64,000 nt of DNA from Acetobacterium woodii DSM 1030 (GTDB taxonomy: Bacteria > Bacillota > Clostridia > Eubacteriales > Eubacteriaceae), in assembly GCF_000247605.1 (NCBI RefSeq), contig NC_016894.1, forward strand, positions 3,709,732 to 3,773,731, written 5' to 3'. Positions within the stretch are counted from its first letter, which is position 1. Each line of letters begins with the position of its first letter. Made by a program: the position numbers and the translations under genes. The notes beneath the pieces are model-generated. The model was not told the origin of the DNA. It was given only the letters and a program-made list of their open reading frames with translations, and searched no databases. Positions 25,054-33,873 of this stretch are shown here, in pieces.

Positions 25054-25920
25054 TTATTTGATCTTTTTAACTGCAATCCAATTTTCACATCGCACTTTTG
25101 AACGATCTGTCAAGTCGCCAATAAAGCAGATTTCCGGTGCATCAACTAATTCATAATCCGAAGAAGGCAACCACTCAGCAAAGATCTCACCCCAGGTTTT
25201 CTGCATTACCTTTGGAAACTCACCTTCGGATATAAAGATCGCCCATTTCAGCGGCGGAACGTCAACCACATCAAAACCTTCAAAAGAATCCTCCAACGTG
25301 CTAATTACCCCAATCATATGATCCAGGTTACCTTGTTCTTTCATCCGCCCTTCATCAAAATTGAATGAGGCATTCATCGGTTCACTTGGTTCAATGTTTG
25401 CATAGGTACGCATGGTTTCTCGTTGGCGTGGAGTGATTTTTTGTGCCAATTCGATGATTTCTTTGTTCTCACCGCTAAACACAATAGGCACTCTCTTTTT
25501 AAAACCAACCATTTTAAACGCTTCTTTTTCCTCAATTCGATAATCCATATCGACACCTCCATAAATTGCTAATTGAAAGGTCAGTTTTGGAAACGCTTTG
25601 AACCGCGTTGACTTTTTAATCTCCGATGGACTTATGTTACACCACTCTTTAAAGGCCCGAGAAAAACCATCCACTGAATTATAACCATATTTAAAGGCCA
25701 TTTCAGTGACTGAAATTTTTTCATTTTGAAGTTCAAAGGCGGCATTTGAGAGTCTGCGGTTGCGAACGTACTCATTTAAAGACATTCCCGATAAAAATGA
25801 AAAAATCCTTCGAAAATGATATTCTGAAACCCCTGCAATCCGTTGTATTTCATCAAACTCGATGGTTTCATCCAGATGATCTTCAATATAGTTTAAAACC
25901 GTATTCAAACTTTTTAACAT
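25054..25920 (-). CDS. AraC family regulator with GyrI-like effector domain
   Basis: A 288-residue protein with two AraC HTH motifs (FDEIQRIAGVSEYHFRRIFS, VTEMAFKYGYNSVDGFSRAF) and a C-terminal GyrI/SOUL-like small-molecule binding domain (MDYRIEEKEAFKMVGFKKRV to the end). This layout is that of the Rob/BltR-type multidrug-responsive regulators. ATG 25920 is chosen since AGGAGG stands 7 bases before it. No obvious target is adjacent on the same strand; the divergent nitroreductase is the nearest. Confidence 0.88.
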   Translation of the reverse strand: MLKSLNTVLNYIEDHLDETIEFDEIQRIAGVSEYHFRRIFSFLSGMSLNEYVRNRRLSNAAFELQNEKISVTEMAFKYGYNSVDGFSRAFKEWCNISPSEIKKSTRFKAFPKLTFQLAIYGGVDMDYRIEEKEAFKMVGFKKRVPIVFSGENKEIIELAQKITPRQRETMRTYANIEPSEPMNASFNFDEGRMKEQGNLDHMIGVISTLEDSFEGFDVVDVPPLKWAIFISEGEFPKVMQKTWGEIFAEWLPSSDYELVDAPEICFIGDLTDRSKVRCENWIAVKKIK

Positions 25921-25950
25921 TCCCATCCCTCCTTTCACAATCTATTTTAC

Positions 25951-26073
25951 TTAAGCTGCCCCGCGTCCGCCCGATATTAAAGAGACGGAATCAATCGGAT
26001 CGTGATATAATTCAATCAGATAATTTTCGCTCTCAGTCACTTCTGCGAAGATCGCCCCTAATATAAATAACAC
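25951..26073 (-). pseudogene. 40-codon frame, possible remnant of an unknown gene
   Basis: A GTG-initiated frame without a clear ribosome site reads AIFAEVTESENYLIELYHDP and ends SLISGGRGAA. It looks like genuine protein sequence (balanced composition, acidic/hydrophobic pattern) and lies right upstream of the AraC gene. I do not recognise it; it may be the tail of a lost gene or chance. Confidence 0.3.
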
Positions 26074-26130
26074 TTCTTATTGGTTTATGTTATTTGTGAA
26101 ATAAAAAGACATCGAACAATGGTTGCTTTG

Positions 26131-26227
26131 GGTGCAGTTTCCACAAACGATTTCGTAACGTGTAGGCGAACCGTTCATCGAACTGTCCGCCGTACCGTGT
26201 AGAAATTGTTTCGTGCGAAACTGGGCC
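26131..26227. repeat. long imperfect inverted repeat, about 97 bp
   Basis: The two halves pair around a CATCG loop near 26177. Matching blocks include CAGTTTC/GAAACTG at the base, ATTTC/GAAAT in the middle and GGCG...GTT/AAC...CGCC at the top. Base composition is higher in CG dinucleotides than the flanks. It could be a structured RNA or a small palindromic mobile repeat. Confidence 0.5.
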
Positions 26228-26344
26228 TAAAGCTCACGGCATTTTCGCAATTCTCTAAGTTTATGTTATAACATTTTTTTACCTACTTCAATATTATTTT
26301 AAAATATGCTAATATGATAATAAAAAAGAAAGGTGGTTATGACG

Positions 26345-27010
26345 ATGGCTAACATCAACCAAACAATTTTAGATGCATTTCGCTCCCGTTATGCATGCAA
26401 GGGATATGATCCCGAAAAAAAAGTATCCGCTCAGGATTTTGACACCATTTTGGAAGTAGCCCATTTATCGCCCAGTTCATTTGGCTTTGAGCCCTGGAAA
26501 ATTCTTATTTTGGAAGATCCAAAAATCAAGGAAAAACTTGCTCCGATTGCCTGGGGTGCTCGAAACAGCCTTAATGGCGCCAGTCATTTTGTAATTCTTT
26601 TAGCCCGTAAGAAAATCGATACCCTTAACAGTTCTGATTATATCACCCACATCATGAAAGATATTCAAAAACTACCGGATGAAATTATTGCCACTCGCCG
26701 AGAAACGTTTAAAAATTTTCAGGAAAATGATTTTGACCTGTTGGAATCCGACCGTGCCATTTTTGACTGGGCCTGCAAACAAACCTACATTGTTCTGGCC
26801 AATATGCTGACAACTGCCGCCTTATTGGGTATTGATTCCTGCCCAATTGAAGGTTTTGATCGGGCCGCTGTCAATACTTTGTTGGCTACGGAAAATATTA
26901 TTGATCCCGATCATTTTGGAGTCTCAGTGATGGTCAGCTTTGGGTATGGCAATAAACCACCTCATCAGAAAACCAGACAACCGCTTAGTGATGTGGTAAT
27001 CCGAAAATAA
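26345..27010 (+). CDS. nitroreductase family NAD(P)H-FMN oxidoreductase
   Basis: A 221-residue NfsB/YdgI-like nitroreductase: N-terminal FRSRYACKGYDPEKKVS phosphate-binding region, LSPSSFGFEPWKILIL FMN loop, ALLGIDSCPIEGFD and VMVSFGYGNKPPHQKTR near the end. These FMN dimers transfer electrons to nitroaromatics, quinones or other acceptors. ATG 26345 fits the AGGTGG site best. It is monocistronic with a divergent AraC-GyrI regulator upstream. Confidence 0.9.
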   Translation: MANINQTILDAFRSRYACKGYDPEKKVSAQDFDTILEVAHLSPSSFGFEPWKILILEDPKIKEKLAPIAWGARNSLNGASHFVILLARKKIDTLNSSDYITHIMKDIQKLPDEIIATRRETFKNFQENDFDLLESDRAIFDWACKQTYIVLANMLTTAALLGIDSCPIEGFDRAAVNTLLATENIIDPDHFGVSVMVSFGYGNKPPHQKTRQPLSDVVIRK

Positions 27011-27083
27011 CTGGATTAACGTTATCTGGTTATTCAGATTTTTTCGTAGCTGCAAATCTTATCTATTTGTATTTGCGGATAAT

Positions 27084-27827
27084 TCAGATTTTTTTTAGCC
27101 AGTCATTCAATTCCTGCTCCTGGTTTAAACCCGCCAGGAGCTCTTTTGATCCTGCAATTTCGCCATCCCGGATATAAATAACGGTTCCCGCTTTTGCCGC
27201 GACCCGGGAATCATGGGTTACTATCATAATCGTCATGCCATCACGATTTAAATCATCCAGGATGGCCAAAACCTGATCCGTCGCTTCGGAATTTAACGCT
27301 CCGGTAGGTTCATCGAGAAACAGAATATCCGGTTGATTGATCATCGCCCGGCAGATAGAAGCCCGCTGCAGTTGTCCTCCCGATACGTCACGGATATCCC
27401 GTGCTTCGAGCCCTTCTATATCCATCCGTTTGATCAAATCACCGGCCCGCTTTCGAACCGCTTGGGGCTTTTCTTTTTTAGCCACCAGCCCGGGGAGAAT
27501 AACGTTATCGAAAATCGACAGATTTTTTAACATCTGGGCGTTCTGAAAAACAAATCCCATTTTGTTTAACCGCAACGCTGACAAAGATTTTTCATTCATT
27601 TCCGATAAACTGACGCCATCGAACATGACCCGACCACCGCTAACCTGATCCATTCCGCTGATACTATAAAGGAGGGTCGATTTTCCCGAGCCGGATGGCC
27701 CCATTACCGCGACAAAATCCCCTCTTTTAATCTCAAAGGATATTGACTTTAATATCTTTGTTTCAATGGTCGAATCGAGCTGAGCATTTTCCCTAAAAGA
27801 TTTACTAATTTGTTCTGCTTTTATCAT
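27084..27827 (-). CDS. ABC transporter ATP-binding protein (MacB/LolD type)
   Basis: A 247-residue ATPase with Walker A GPSGSGKS, Q-loop VFQNAQML, signature VSGGQLQRASI, Walker B ILFLDEPTGALN and H-loop VTHDSRVA. It lies 10 bases after the FtsX-type permease gene and forms its partner. Last gene of the TetR-controlled export operon. Confidence 0.95.
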   Translation of the reverse strand: MIKAEQISKSFRENAQLDSTIETKILKSISFEIKRGDFVAVMGPSGSGKSTLLYSISGMDQVSGGRVMFDGVSLSEMNEKSLSALRLNKMGFVFQNAQMLKNLSIFDNVILPGLVAKKEKPQAVRKRAGDLIKRMDIEGLEARDIRDVSGGQLQRASICRAMINQPDILFLDEPTGALNSEATDQVLAILDDLNRDGMTIMIVTHDSRVAAKAGTVIYIRDGEIAGSKELLAGLNQEQELNDWLKKI

Positions 27828-27837
27828 CCATGTCTCC

Positions 27838-30168
27838 TTATTCCATTATTTGTGCTCTGATATGATTAGCTTTTACTGCCCCCGTTGCTCCAATGATGGT
27901 GATGAAAACAACCATCAGTTGAATACCCGGACAAAGCAGATAAGCTTTAACGGGTTGAATCAACAACGTGATCCGTGAGGCTCCCATGGTCGAAAGCATC
28001 ATCCCAAAGATCCGTTCACCCAGGGTATTTGCCAGCAGTGTTCCCAGCAAAATAGCCAGACCTTGAATCGTCAGAACTCGAATTCCCAACTGGATTCGAA
28101 TATCGCGGTTGCTAAAACCCAATGCTTTTTTTATTGCAATAGCCCCCTGTTCGCGAGCCATCACCAACTTTAGAAACATCAATGTGACTACTCCATTTAA
28201 TAATAATGCCATGACCAGCGTTGCTACTTCCACCCGACTCAGGTTGTCCACAATGCCCCCCAAGGTTTGGTTAATAAAACTTTTAATAGGGGTGATCTTA
28301 ATATCCGTTAAGGCGGCTCGCAGTTGATCAGTTTTTGATGTAATGTCCACCCCATCTGCCAACCGAATATACATAATATAAACTTCAACATCTTCATTCC
28401 GAAAATCAATCATCGCCTTGGCTGTTTTTCCCCCATAGGTAAGATCCTGATAAACTCCGACCACGGTAAAATTCATGGTTTCACCGCCATAAACCACCGA
28501 AATGTCATCGCCCACTTTTTTCCCTAACGCTGAGGCATTCAGATCCGACAAAGCCATCTCACTTTTGCTCATCGGTGCCCGTCCGTCCAGATATTTTAGT
28601 GGAAACACCGCTTCATCACCGCTTTCCACGCGGATATTCTGCCCCCGCCCCTGTTCATTTTGAACCTCAACATAACCATTTTTATAAACCGCCAATGCCT
28701 CCACATCCGGATCATTTTGCAACACCTGCAACGCCTTTTCTTGCTGTTGGATCACGGCTTCTGAATATTGAATATCGATCCGTAAATCCGCTTCGCCTAC
28801 CCCCATATAGGTTATAAATGAGGAATCCTGGATGCTATGATTCATGTTCATAGGCAACAAAATTAGAAACGAAGAAAAGACAAAGACCAGAAAAATAACC
28901 AGGTATTGTTTCCCTTTACAAGCAAGTTCCCCCATCGCAATCGTCAGATTGGGGTGTTTTAATCCTGACAATGGCAATGTATAATGTCCTTCCGTAGACC
29001 TCTGCTTTGCTCCTTTTAGCAACTCCACCACCGTTTTCTTTAAATTCTTTTTAATCACTCGATAACACCACCAAAGTACCACCCCACTTAAAAGGACGAT
29101 CCCCATCAACGGTAACACCCATTTCAACTCCTGGCGATTTCCCTGACCGCAATACAGCACCACCGCTGCCGAAAAATAATCGCCAAAAGGTATCGCCCCC
29201 AAATACCCGATAACACCCGCCACCGCCATTAATGACAAATATTTCACCTGATACAGCGTCACCATAATTTTACCGGGAAAACCCATGGCCTTCATCTCGC
29301 CGATGGCTGTCTGCTCGTCGGCCATGGTCGCCTGAATCACATAGGATAAACACAAAATAGCGATTACTATCAGCAAAATACTGATACTCATAATGATCAT
29401 CGCGACTAAACCATAAGAAAAAACATTAAACAGATTCAATAGACTTCCGGTAATAGCAACCCCATTGGACGGCAGATCGGCCGCCATGTAAGCCTGCTCC
29501 AGAGCTGCCGGGGATGTTCCTTCACTCAACAAAAACTCAAATTCATATTCCCATTCACCCATGTGTTGACTCAGTACGGCCTGATCCGCCGGACTAATCA
29601 GAAAACGCTTTGACGAAGTCATGGCAACATTCATTTGGGCATCGCGGATAAGTGTGGATACCTTTAAAGTATTGGTATAATCACCGGCTTTAAGGATAAT
29701 CACATCGCCCACCTTTATCCCTAAGGTTTCGGCGTAATAAACCGGCACCCCGATTTCACCATCATTGACTGACGCCACTTCGTTGTCCATATTCAACAAG
29801 TAATCAAAACCTTCATTTTGAACGACAAAACTGTTGTCCATTAGCACATTCTCCAGGGTTTCATCCCGATAACGAATGTTCGCATTATTGATAGTCAACA
29901 TTTTAACCGTTATAAATTCCCGAATGTCTGCCTGTTCCGCCACAAAGTTCTCAATGGCATTGTGATCGTATACGCCCTTATGCATCTGTAGATATTGAGG
30001 AGGTTTAGCTTTTTCATTTAATCCATTGTATGCCGACAACAGCGTTCCGACGACCCGCAAGCCACCTGCCATCAACAGCACCGACATTGTCAGAAAGATA
30101 ACCAGTGCTGCGGTAATCGCCGGGTTTCGTTTAAAATCCTTCTGGACAAGATCCAGTAACAGTTTCAT
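27838..30168 (-). CDS. FtsX/MacB-type ABC transporter permease
   Basis: A 776-residue permease with two FtsX-like blocks: an N-terminal helix, an extracytoplasmic domain (about 60-255), three helices, a short loop, then another helix, a second external domain (about 455-640) and a final three-helix block. This is the 8-10 helix design of MacB-like exporters or mechanotransmission ABC complexes, here with both halves in one chain. Start ATG 30168 follows AGGAGG. Its 5' end overlaps the MFS gene by about 38 bases. Confidence 0.9.
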   Translation of the reverse strand: MKLLLDLVQKDFKRNPAITAALVIFLTMSVLLMAGGLRVVGTLLSAYNGLNEKAKPPQYLQMHKGVYDHNAIENFVAEQADIREFITVKMLTINNANIRYRDETLENVLMDNSFVVQNEGFDYLLNMDNEVASVNDGEIGVPVYYAETLGIKVGDVIILKAGDYTNTLKVSTLIRDAQMNVAMTSSKRFLISPADQAVLSQHMGEWEYEFEFLLSEGTSPAALEQAYMAADLPSNGVAITGSLLNLFNVFSYGLVAMIIMSISILLIVIAILCLSYVIQATMADEQTAIGEMKAMGFPGKIMVTLYQVKYLSLMAVAGVIGYLGAIPFGDYFSAAVVLYCGQGNRQELKWVLPLMGIVLLSGVVLWWCYRVIKKNLKKTVVELLKGAKQRSTEGHYTLPLSGLKHPNLTIAMGELACKGKQYLVIFLVFVFSSFLILLPMNMNHSIQDSSFITYMGVGEADLRIDIQYSEAVIQQQEKALQVLQNDPDVEALAVYKNGYVEVQNEQGRGQNIRVESGDEAVFPLKYLDGRAPMSKSEMALSDLNASALGKKVGDDISVVYGGETMNFTVVGVYQDLTYGGKTAKAMIDFRNEDVEVYIMYIRLADGVDITSKTDQLRAALTDIKITPIKSFINQTLGGIVDNLSRVEVATLVMALLLNGVVTLMFLKLVMAREQGAIAIKKALGFSNRDIRIQLGIRVLTIQGLAILLGTLLANTLGERIFGMMLSTMGASRITLLIQPVKAYLLCPGIQLMVVFITIIGATGAVKANHIRAQIME

Positions 30169-31483
30169 GAACAACCTCCTTCTTGTCCAGATTTTTAACC
30201 GCCTTTAGCGATGCCGCAATAATTCCCACCACGGCCAACCCGATTCCAGTAAGCATAATCAATAGGGCATTGCCACGTCCCACCCCACAACCAATCATAC
30301 CACCAATTTGCATGGCCAGTTCACTGTTACCCTGCATAAAAGGTTCAAAGATGGCATCTGAAAGTACACCCGCGGCAGCAAAGGCCAAAATATAACCCAT
30401 CTGCGTAATCAGGCCAATCAATCCAAAAGCTCTTCCCTGCACAGCATTTTCCAGATTGGTTCGAATCATCACCTCTGCAGCAATCTGAATCGCTGGCATA
30501 AAAACAAACATCATGAATCCAAACCCCGCAATTAAAAATAGATTTTTACTGATGCCAATGAGTGCAAAAAAGATGCCACAACCAAACAATCCCACTGAAA
30601 GCATCCGAACGTACGATTTTGGCTGTTTTATGGTGCTGACAACAATGCTTCCGACCATCATCCCGATTGCAATAACCGTCGTAATGATTCCCAACTCTGT
30701 TTCTCCGGCGATGGCCAGAATCAGCGGTTTACTTAATATCTGCACAAATCCCAGACAAAATGTGGTTATGGTCATAATCATAATTAAAATCATAATACCT
30801 TTTTTCGCTAAAATCACCTTCATCCCCGCGGCCATTTCTTGCCCAATCCGCAAGCCTTGATCCTTCAGCGGTTTAGTCATCATCCCTTTTCTGACAAAAG
30901 CAATAATCAAAACGGTTGTGAAAAAGGTCAACATATCCAAAATAATCAACGTACTCACTGCTGTCACTTGCAGCAAAAGACCGGCCATGGCCGGTGCAAT
31001 CAGCAACTTGGCACTTGTCGCAAGCTGCACCATCCCACTACCCCGGGCAAAATCTTTTTCCGTCAATAGGTCGGTGATGGTAGCTTTGAAAGCCGGTTCC
31101 GTCAACGCTGAAAAAACCGAACTTAAAGCAACGCTAAAACAAATTACTCCCAGTGACGGGTTAAGACTCATCACCGATACCAGGCTGATCAGCAAGGCCA
31201 ATCCCGAAAGCAGCTCTCCCAAAATCATCATCAACCGTCGGTCATAGCGATCGGCCAAAACGCCACCCACCGGTGCCAACAAAATGGAAGGCAGAAAGGC
31301 ACAGATGGCAAAAACTCCGGTTGCTCCCACCGATCTGGTTAAAGTCAGGATATAGATGGTCAGTCCAAAATCGGTCAAGCCACTGCCAATGCTGGAAATA
31401 AATTCTCCTGCCACCAGAATCATAAATTTTTTCATCGCGATTTTCTCTTTTACCGGATTTTTTATTCGCTTTTTTCGCTTCAT
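30131..31483 (-). CDS. MFS transporter (EntS/MacolideMef-like)
   Basis: A 450-residue twelve-helix MFS protein with GSGLTDFGLTIYI, GGVLADRYDRRLMMI (the loop 2-3 signature) and QAVQGRAFGLIGLITQMGY-like segment in the second half, typical of the Mef/EntS drug-export group. ATG 31483 has GGAGC upstream. First gene of an export operon behind a palindromic operator. Having an MFS exporter and a MacB-type ABC pair in one operon recalls macrolide efflux gene sets, but no substrate is shown. Confidence 0.9.
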   Translation of the reverse strand: MKRKKRIKNPVKEKIAMKKFMILVAGEFISSIGSGLTDFGLTIYILTLTRSVGATGVFAICAFLPSILLAPVGGVLADRYDRRLMMILGELLSGLALLISLVSVMSLNPSLGVICFSVALSSVFSALTEPAFKATITDLLTEKDFARGSGMVQLATSAKLLIAPAMAGLLLQVTAVSTLIILDMLTFFTTVLIIAFVRKGMMTKPLKDQGLRIGQEMAAGMKVILAKKGIMILIMIMTITTFCLGFVQILSKPLILAIAGETELGIITTVIAIGMMVGSIVVSTIKQPKSYVRMLSVGLFGCGIFFALIGISKNLFLIAGFGFMMFVFMPAIQIAAEVMIRTNLENAVQGRAFGLIGLITQMGYILAFAAAGVLSDAIFEPFMQGNSELAMQIGGMIGCGVGRGNALLIMLTGIGLAVVGIIAASLKAVKNLDKKEVVHETVTGSCPEGF

Positions 31484-31522
31484 TTCTAATGCTCCTTTTT
31501 TATTACGGTATTAATCCGCCGC

Positions 31523-31543
31523 CTATCGACCATCGGTCGGTAA
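31523..31543. promoter_or_regulatory. TetR operator before the export operon
   Basis: CTATCGACCA-T-CGGTCGGTAA differs at three positions from the perfect palindrome before tetR (32222-32242) and shares its centre and length. Confidence 0.75.
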
Positions 31544-31583
31544 GCGGCTAAAAAAATTTACAAATGCGCACCCAACTTTTAAG

Positions 31584-32207
31584 TTAAGCAAACATTTGTA
31601 AAAAATCATTCAGTTGACCTTCTCTAGTACCCAGCATTCTTTCCATATTGGCCAGAAATCCCCGTATCTTTTGCGGATAGGATTCCCTTTCCCAGTCCAT
31701 AATGTTACAGTCAAACAGCATGTGTCCCAGAAGTAAAATAGACTCGACTGTTTCTCTGGGATAATCCAACGCAAAAATTTTGGCTTCAATCCCTTCGGCA
31801 ACCGCATCTTCCAGTAAAGGTGTCAACCGTTTAAGCATGGTCTTGGTATATAATTGTTCCAGCTTGGCATTTTCGACCTTATGCATCTCTTCTTTAATCT
31901 CCTCCGATCCTTCAAACTCCGGAGACTGGGCCATAATGGCCATCATGATCCGATTGACCAAGGGAATCGATTTATCCTTAAGAATCTGCTCAGCCCGTTT
32001 AGCGCCCTCTTCAACAATATCCAAAATGATCGCGGCCAGCACCTCTTCCTTTGATGCAAAATAATAATAAAAGGTGCCTTTAGCAATATCCACTATTTTT
32101 AAAATATCATTCACCGATGTCAGCTCATAACCCTTTGTTACAAATAACTTCCGTGCTACCATGAGGATTTCCCGCTTTCGGACCTCCCCTTCTTTAACTG
32201 TTTTCAT
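31584..32207 (-). CDS. TetR family regulator of the export operon
   Basis: A 207-residue TetR protein with HTH ARKLFVTKGYELTSVNDILK and GTFYYYFASKEEVLAAI and a helical ligand domain. It lies between two copies of one palindrome, upstream of itself and upstream of the MFS-ABC operon, so it very likely represses both and is released by a transported compound. Confidence 0.92.
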   Translation of the reverse strand: MKTVKEGEVRKREILMVARKLFVTKGYELTSVNDILKIVDIAKGTFYYYFASKEEVLAAIILDIVEEGAKRAEQILKDKSIPLVNRIMMAIMAQSPEFEGSEEIKEEMHKVENAKLEQLYTKTMLKRLTPLLEDAVAEGIEAKIFALDYPRETVESILLLGHMLFDCNIMDWERESYPQKIRGFLANMERMLGTREGQLNDFLQMFA

Positions 32208-32221
32208 TGTTCACCTCCCGG

Positions 32222-32242
32222 TTATCGACCGTCGGTCGATAA
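32222..32242. promoter_or_regulatory. TetR operator, perfect 21-bp palindrome
   Basis: TTATCGACCG-T-CGGTCGATAA, 15 bases before the tetR start. Confidence 0.8.
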
Positions 32243-32351
32243 TTGTATCATAAATCAAGTTGTTTCAGCTGTCAAGTTTTTTTATTGTGCTTTGAATACT
32301 TTCCGAATGTACCCGCACCAAAAATAAAATACCAAGATTAAATCGTTTTAT

Positions 32352-32380
32352 TTCACATTTACCATACACTATGGTAAAAT
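32352..32380 (+). promoter_or_regulatory. promoter of the lipoprotein-GGDEF operon with palindrome in the spacer
   Basis: TTCACA, 17-bp spacer, TAAAAT with extended TG. The spacer and -10 contain the palindrome TTTACCAT-ACACT-ATGGTAAA (32358-32378), a likely operator. No regulator gene is adjacent on this strand. Confidence 0.65.
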
Positions 32381-32438
32381 TGACATCATTTAATGATATT
32401 CTCAAACAAAATTATCAATACGAACATAGGAGGAAAAG

Positions 32439-33866
32439 ATGAACCGAAAAATGTTATTTGCTGCTATGATTCTGATCGGATTATTTTATCTGGCTGCCTG
32501 CACAGCCACTTCAAAAGAAGCAAAACTGCTCGATCCAGATAATCCAATCACTGTATCCGTATGGAATTATTATAACGGCTCAACTAAAAATGAATTTGAT
32601 ACCTTAGTATCCGAATTTAATGAAACAATCGGAACCGAAAAAGGAATTGTTATTGAAGCTCAAAGTTATGGTAGCGTCAATGATCTTGCTGATGCAGTTT
32701 TTGCATCAGCAAATAAAGAAATTGGTTCCATGCCAATGCCTGATGTCTTTGCCGCTTATCCCGACAACGCCTTTCGGATTAATCAAATCTCCGAACTGGT
32801 CAGTTTAAACGATTACTTTTCCAAAGATGAATTAAGCCAGATCAAACCAGAATTCTTATCTGAAGGACAATTTGGCAGTAATCAGAATTTAAAAATCCTG
32901 CCGATTGCCAAATCTACCGAAATTCTCTATCTCAACAAAACCTATTGGGACGCTTTTGCTGCCGAAACCGGCGCCAGTCTGGATAGCCTTGCCACCTGGG
33001 AAGGCCTGGTTGAGACTGCAAAACGCTATTATAACCATACCGGAAAGTCATTTTTCTCGCTCGATGCCAATGCTAACTATATGCTGGTTTCGGCAATGGA
33101 ACTTGGTGGCAATCTGTATACTTTCGATGGTGATACCACTACCTTTAATTTCAGTAAAGACACCGCTTACCGAATCTGGAATAATTATTATGTTCCTTAT
33201 ATTAACGGTTATTTTGTCAAATCTGGCCGCTTCAGTTCCGACGATGCTAAAACCGGAAATATTGTCGCTTATAGCGGTTCAACCGCCGGCGCGGCTTATT
33301 TTCCGACCGAAATCGCGATCGCCGATCAATTGGTTCCAGTTGAGCTGATCACCCTTCCTTATCCCATCTTTGAGAATACCAAACCTTATGTGATCCAACA
33401 GGGCGCCGGGATGTGTATTTCACAAAGCGATCACGCTCATGAGTATGCGGCCGCGGTATTTTTAAAATGGTTTATCGATTCACCTCAAAATACTGAATTT
33501 TCAGTTTCCACCGCTTATTTACCAGTAAAAACAGCCGCCTTAAATAAAGAAAGCATCTTCGCCGAAATGGATCGCGAAAACATCTCCAACCCGGCGGTAA
33601 AAAAATCCATCACCACCACCATGGATATGCTTGACACCTATAACCTCTATGGAAACCGCCCCTTTAACGGTAGTTATGAAGTCCGAAATATCCTAGAAAA
33701 AAGCCTCTTTGACCGTGTCAGTAATGATCTTCTGATCCTTAATCAACGCGTCGCAAATGGTGAAAATGCTACCGCTGTCATTGCCGAATTAAGCTCTCGA
33801 GATCAGTTTTTAACTTGGTACAATGGATTAACTGACGAAATAAAAACTGTACTCGAAAAAAAATAG
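32439..33866 (+). CDS. extracellular solute-binding lipoprotein
   Basis: A 475-residue substrate-binding protein of the ABC sugar/oligosaccharide type (SBP_bac_1). A signal peptide ends in the lipobox LAAC with lipidated Cys 21. PITVSVWNYYNGSTKNEFDT, FAAYPDNAFRI, ILPIAKSTEILYLNKTYWDA and AAAVFLKWFIDSP follow the family pattern. There is no permease or ATPase beside it. Instead the next gene, 7 bases on, encodes a Cache-GGDEF enzyme, so the lipoprotein probably works as an outer-face sensor that presents a ligand to that receptor. This role is inference. Confidence 0.88.
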   Translation: MNRKMLFAAMILIGLFYLAACTATSKEAKLLDPDNPITVSVWNYYNGSTKNEFDTLVSEFNETIGTEKGIVIEAQSYGSVNDLADAVFASANKEIGSMPMPDVFAAYPDNAFRINQISELVSLNDYFSKDELSQIKPEFLSEGQFGSNQNLKILPIAKSTEILYLNKTYWDAFAAETGASLDSLATWEGLVETAKRYYNHTGKSFFSLDANANYMLVSAMELGGNLYTFDGDTTTFNFSKDTAYRIWNNYYVPYINGYFVKSGRFSSDDAKTGNIVAYSGSTAGAAYFPTEIAIADQLVPVELITLPYPIFENTKPYVIQQGAGMCISQSDHAHEYAAAVFLKWFIDSPQNTEFSVSTAYLPVKTAALNKESIFAEMDRENISNPAVKKSITTTMDMLDTYNLYGNRPFNGSYEVRNILEKSLFDRVSNDLLILNQRVANGENATAVIAELSSRDQFLTWYNGLTDEIKTVLEKK

Positions 33867-33873
33867 AGGAAAA

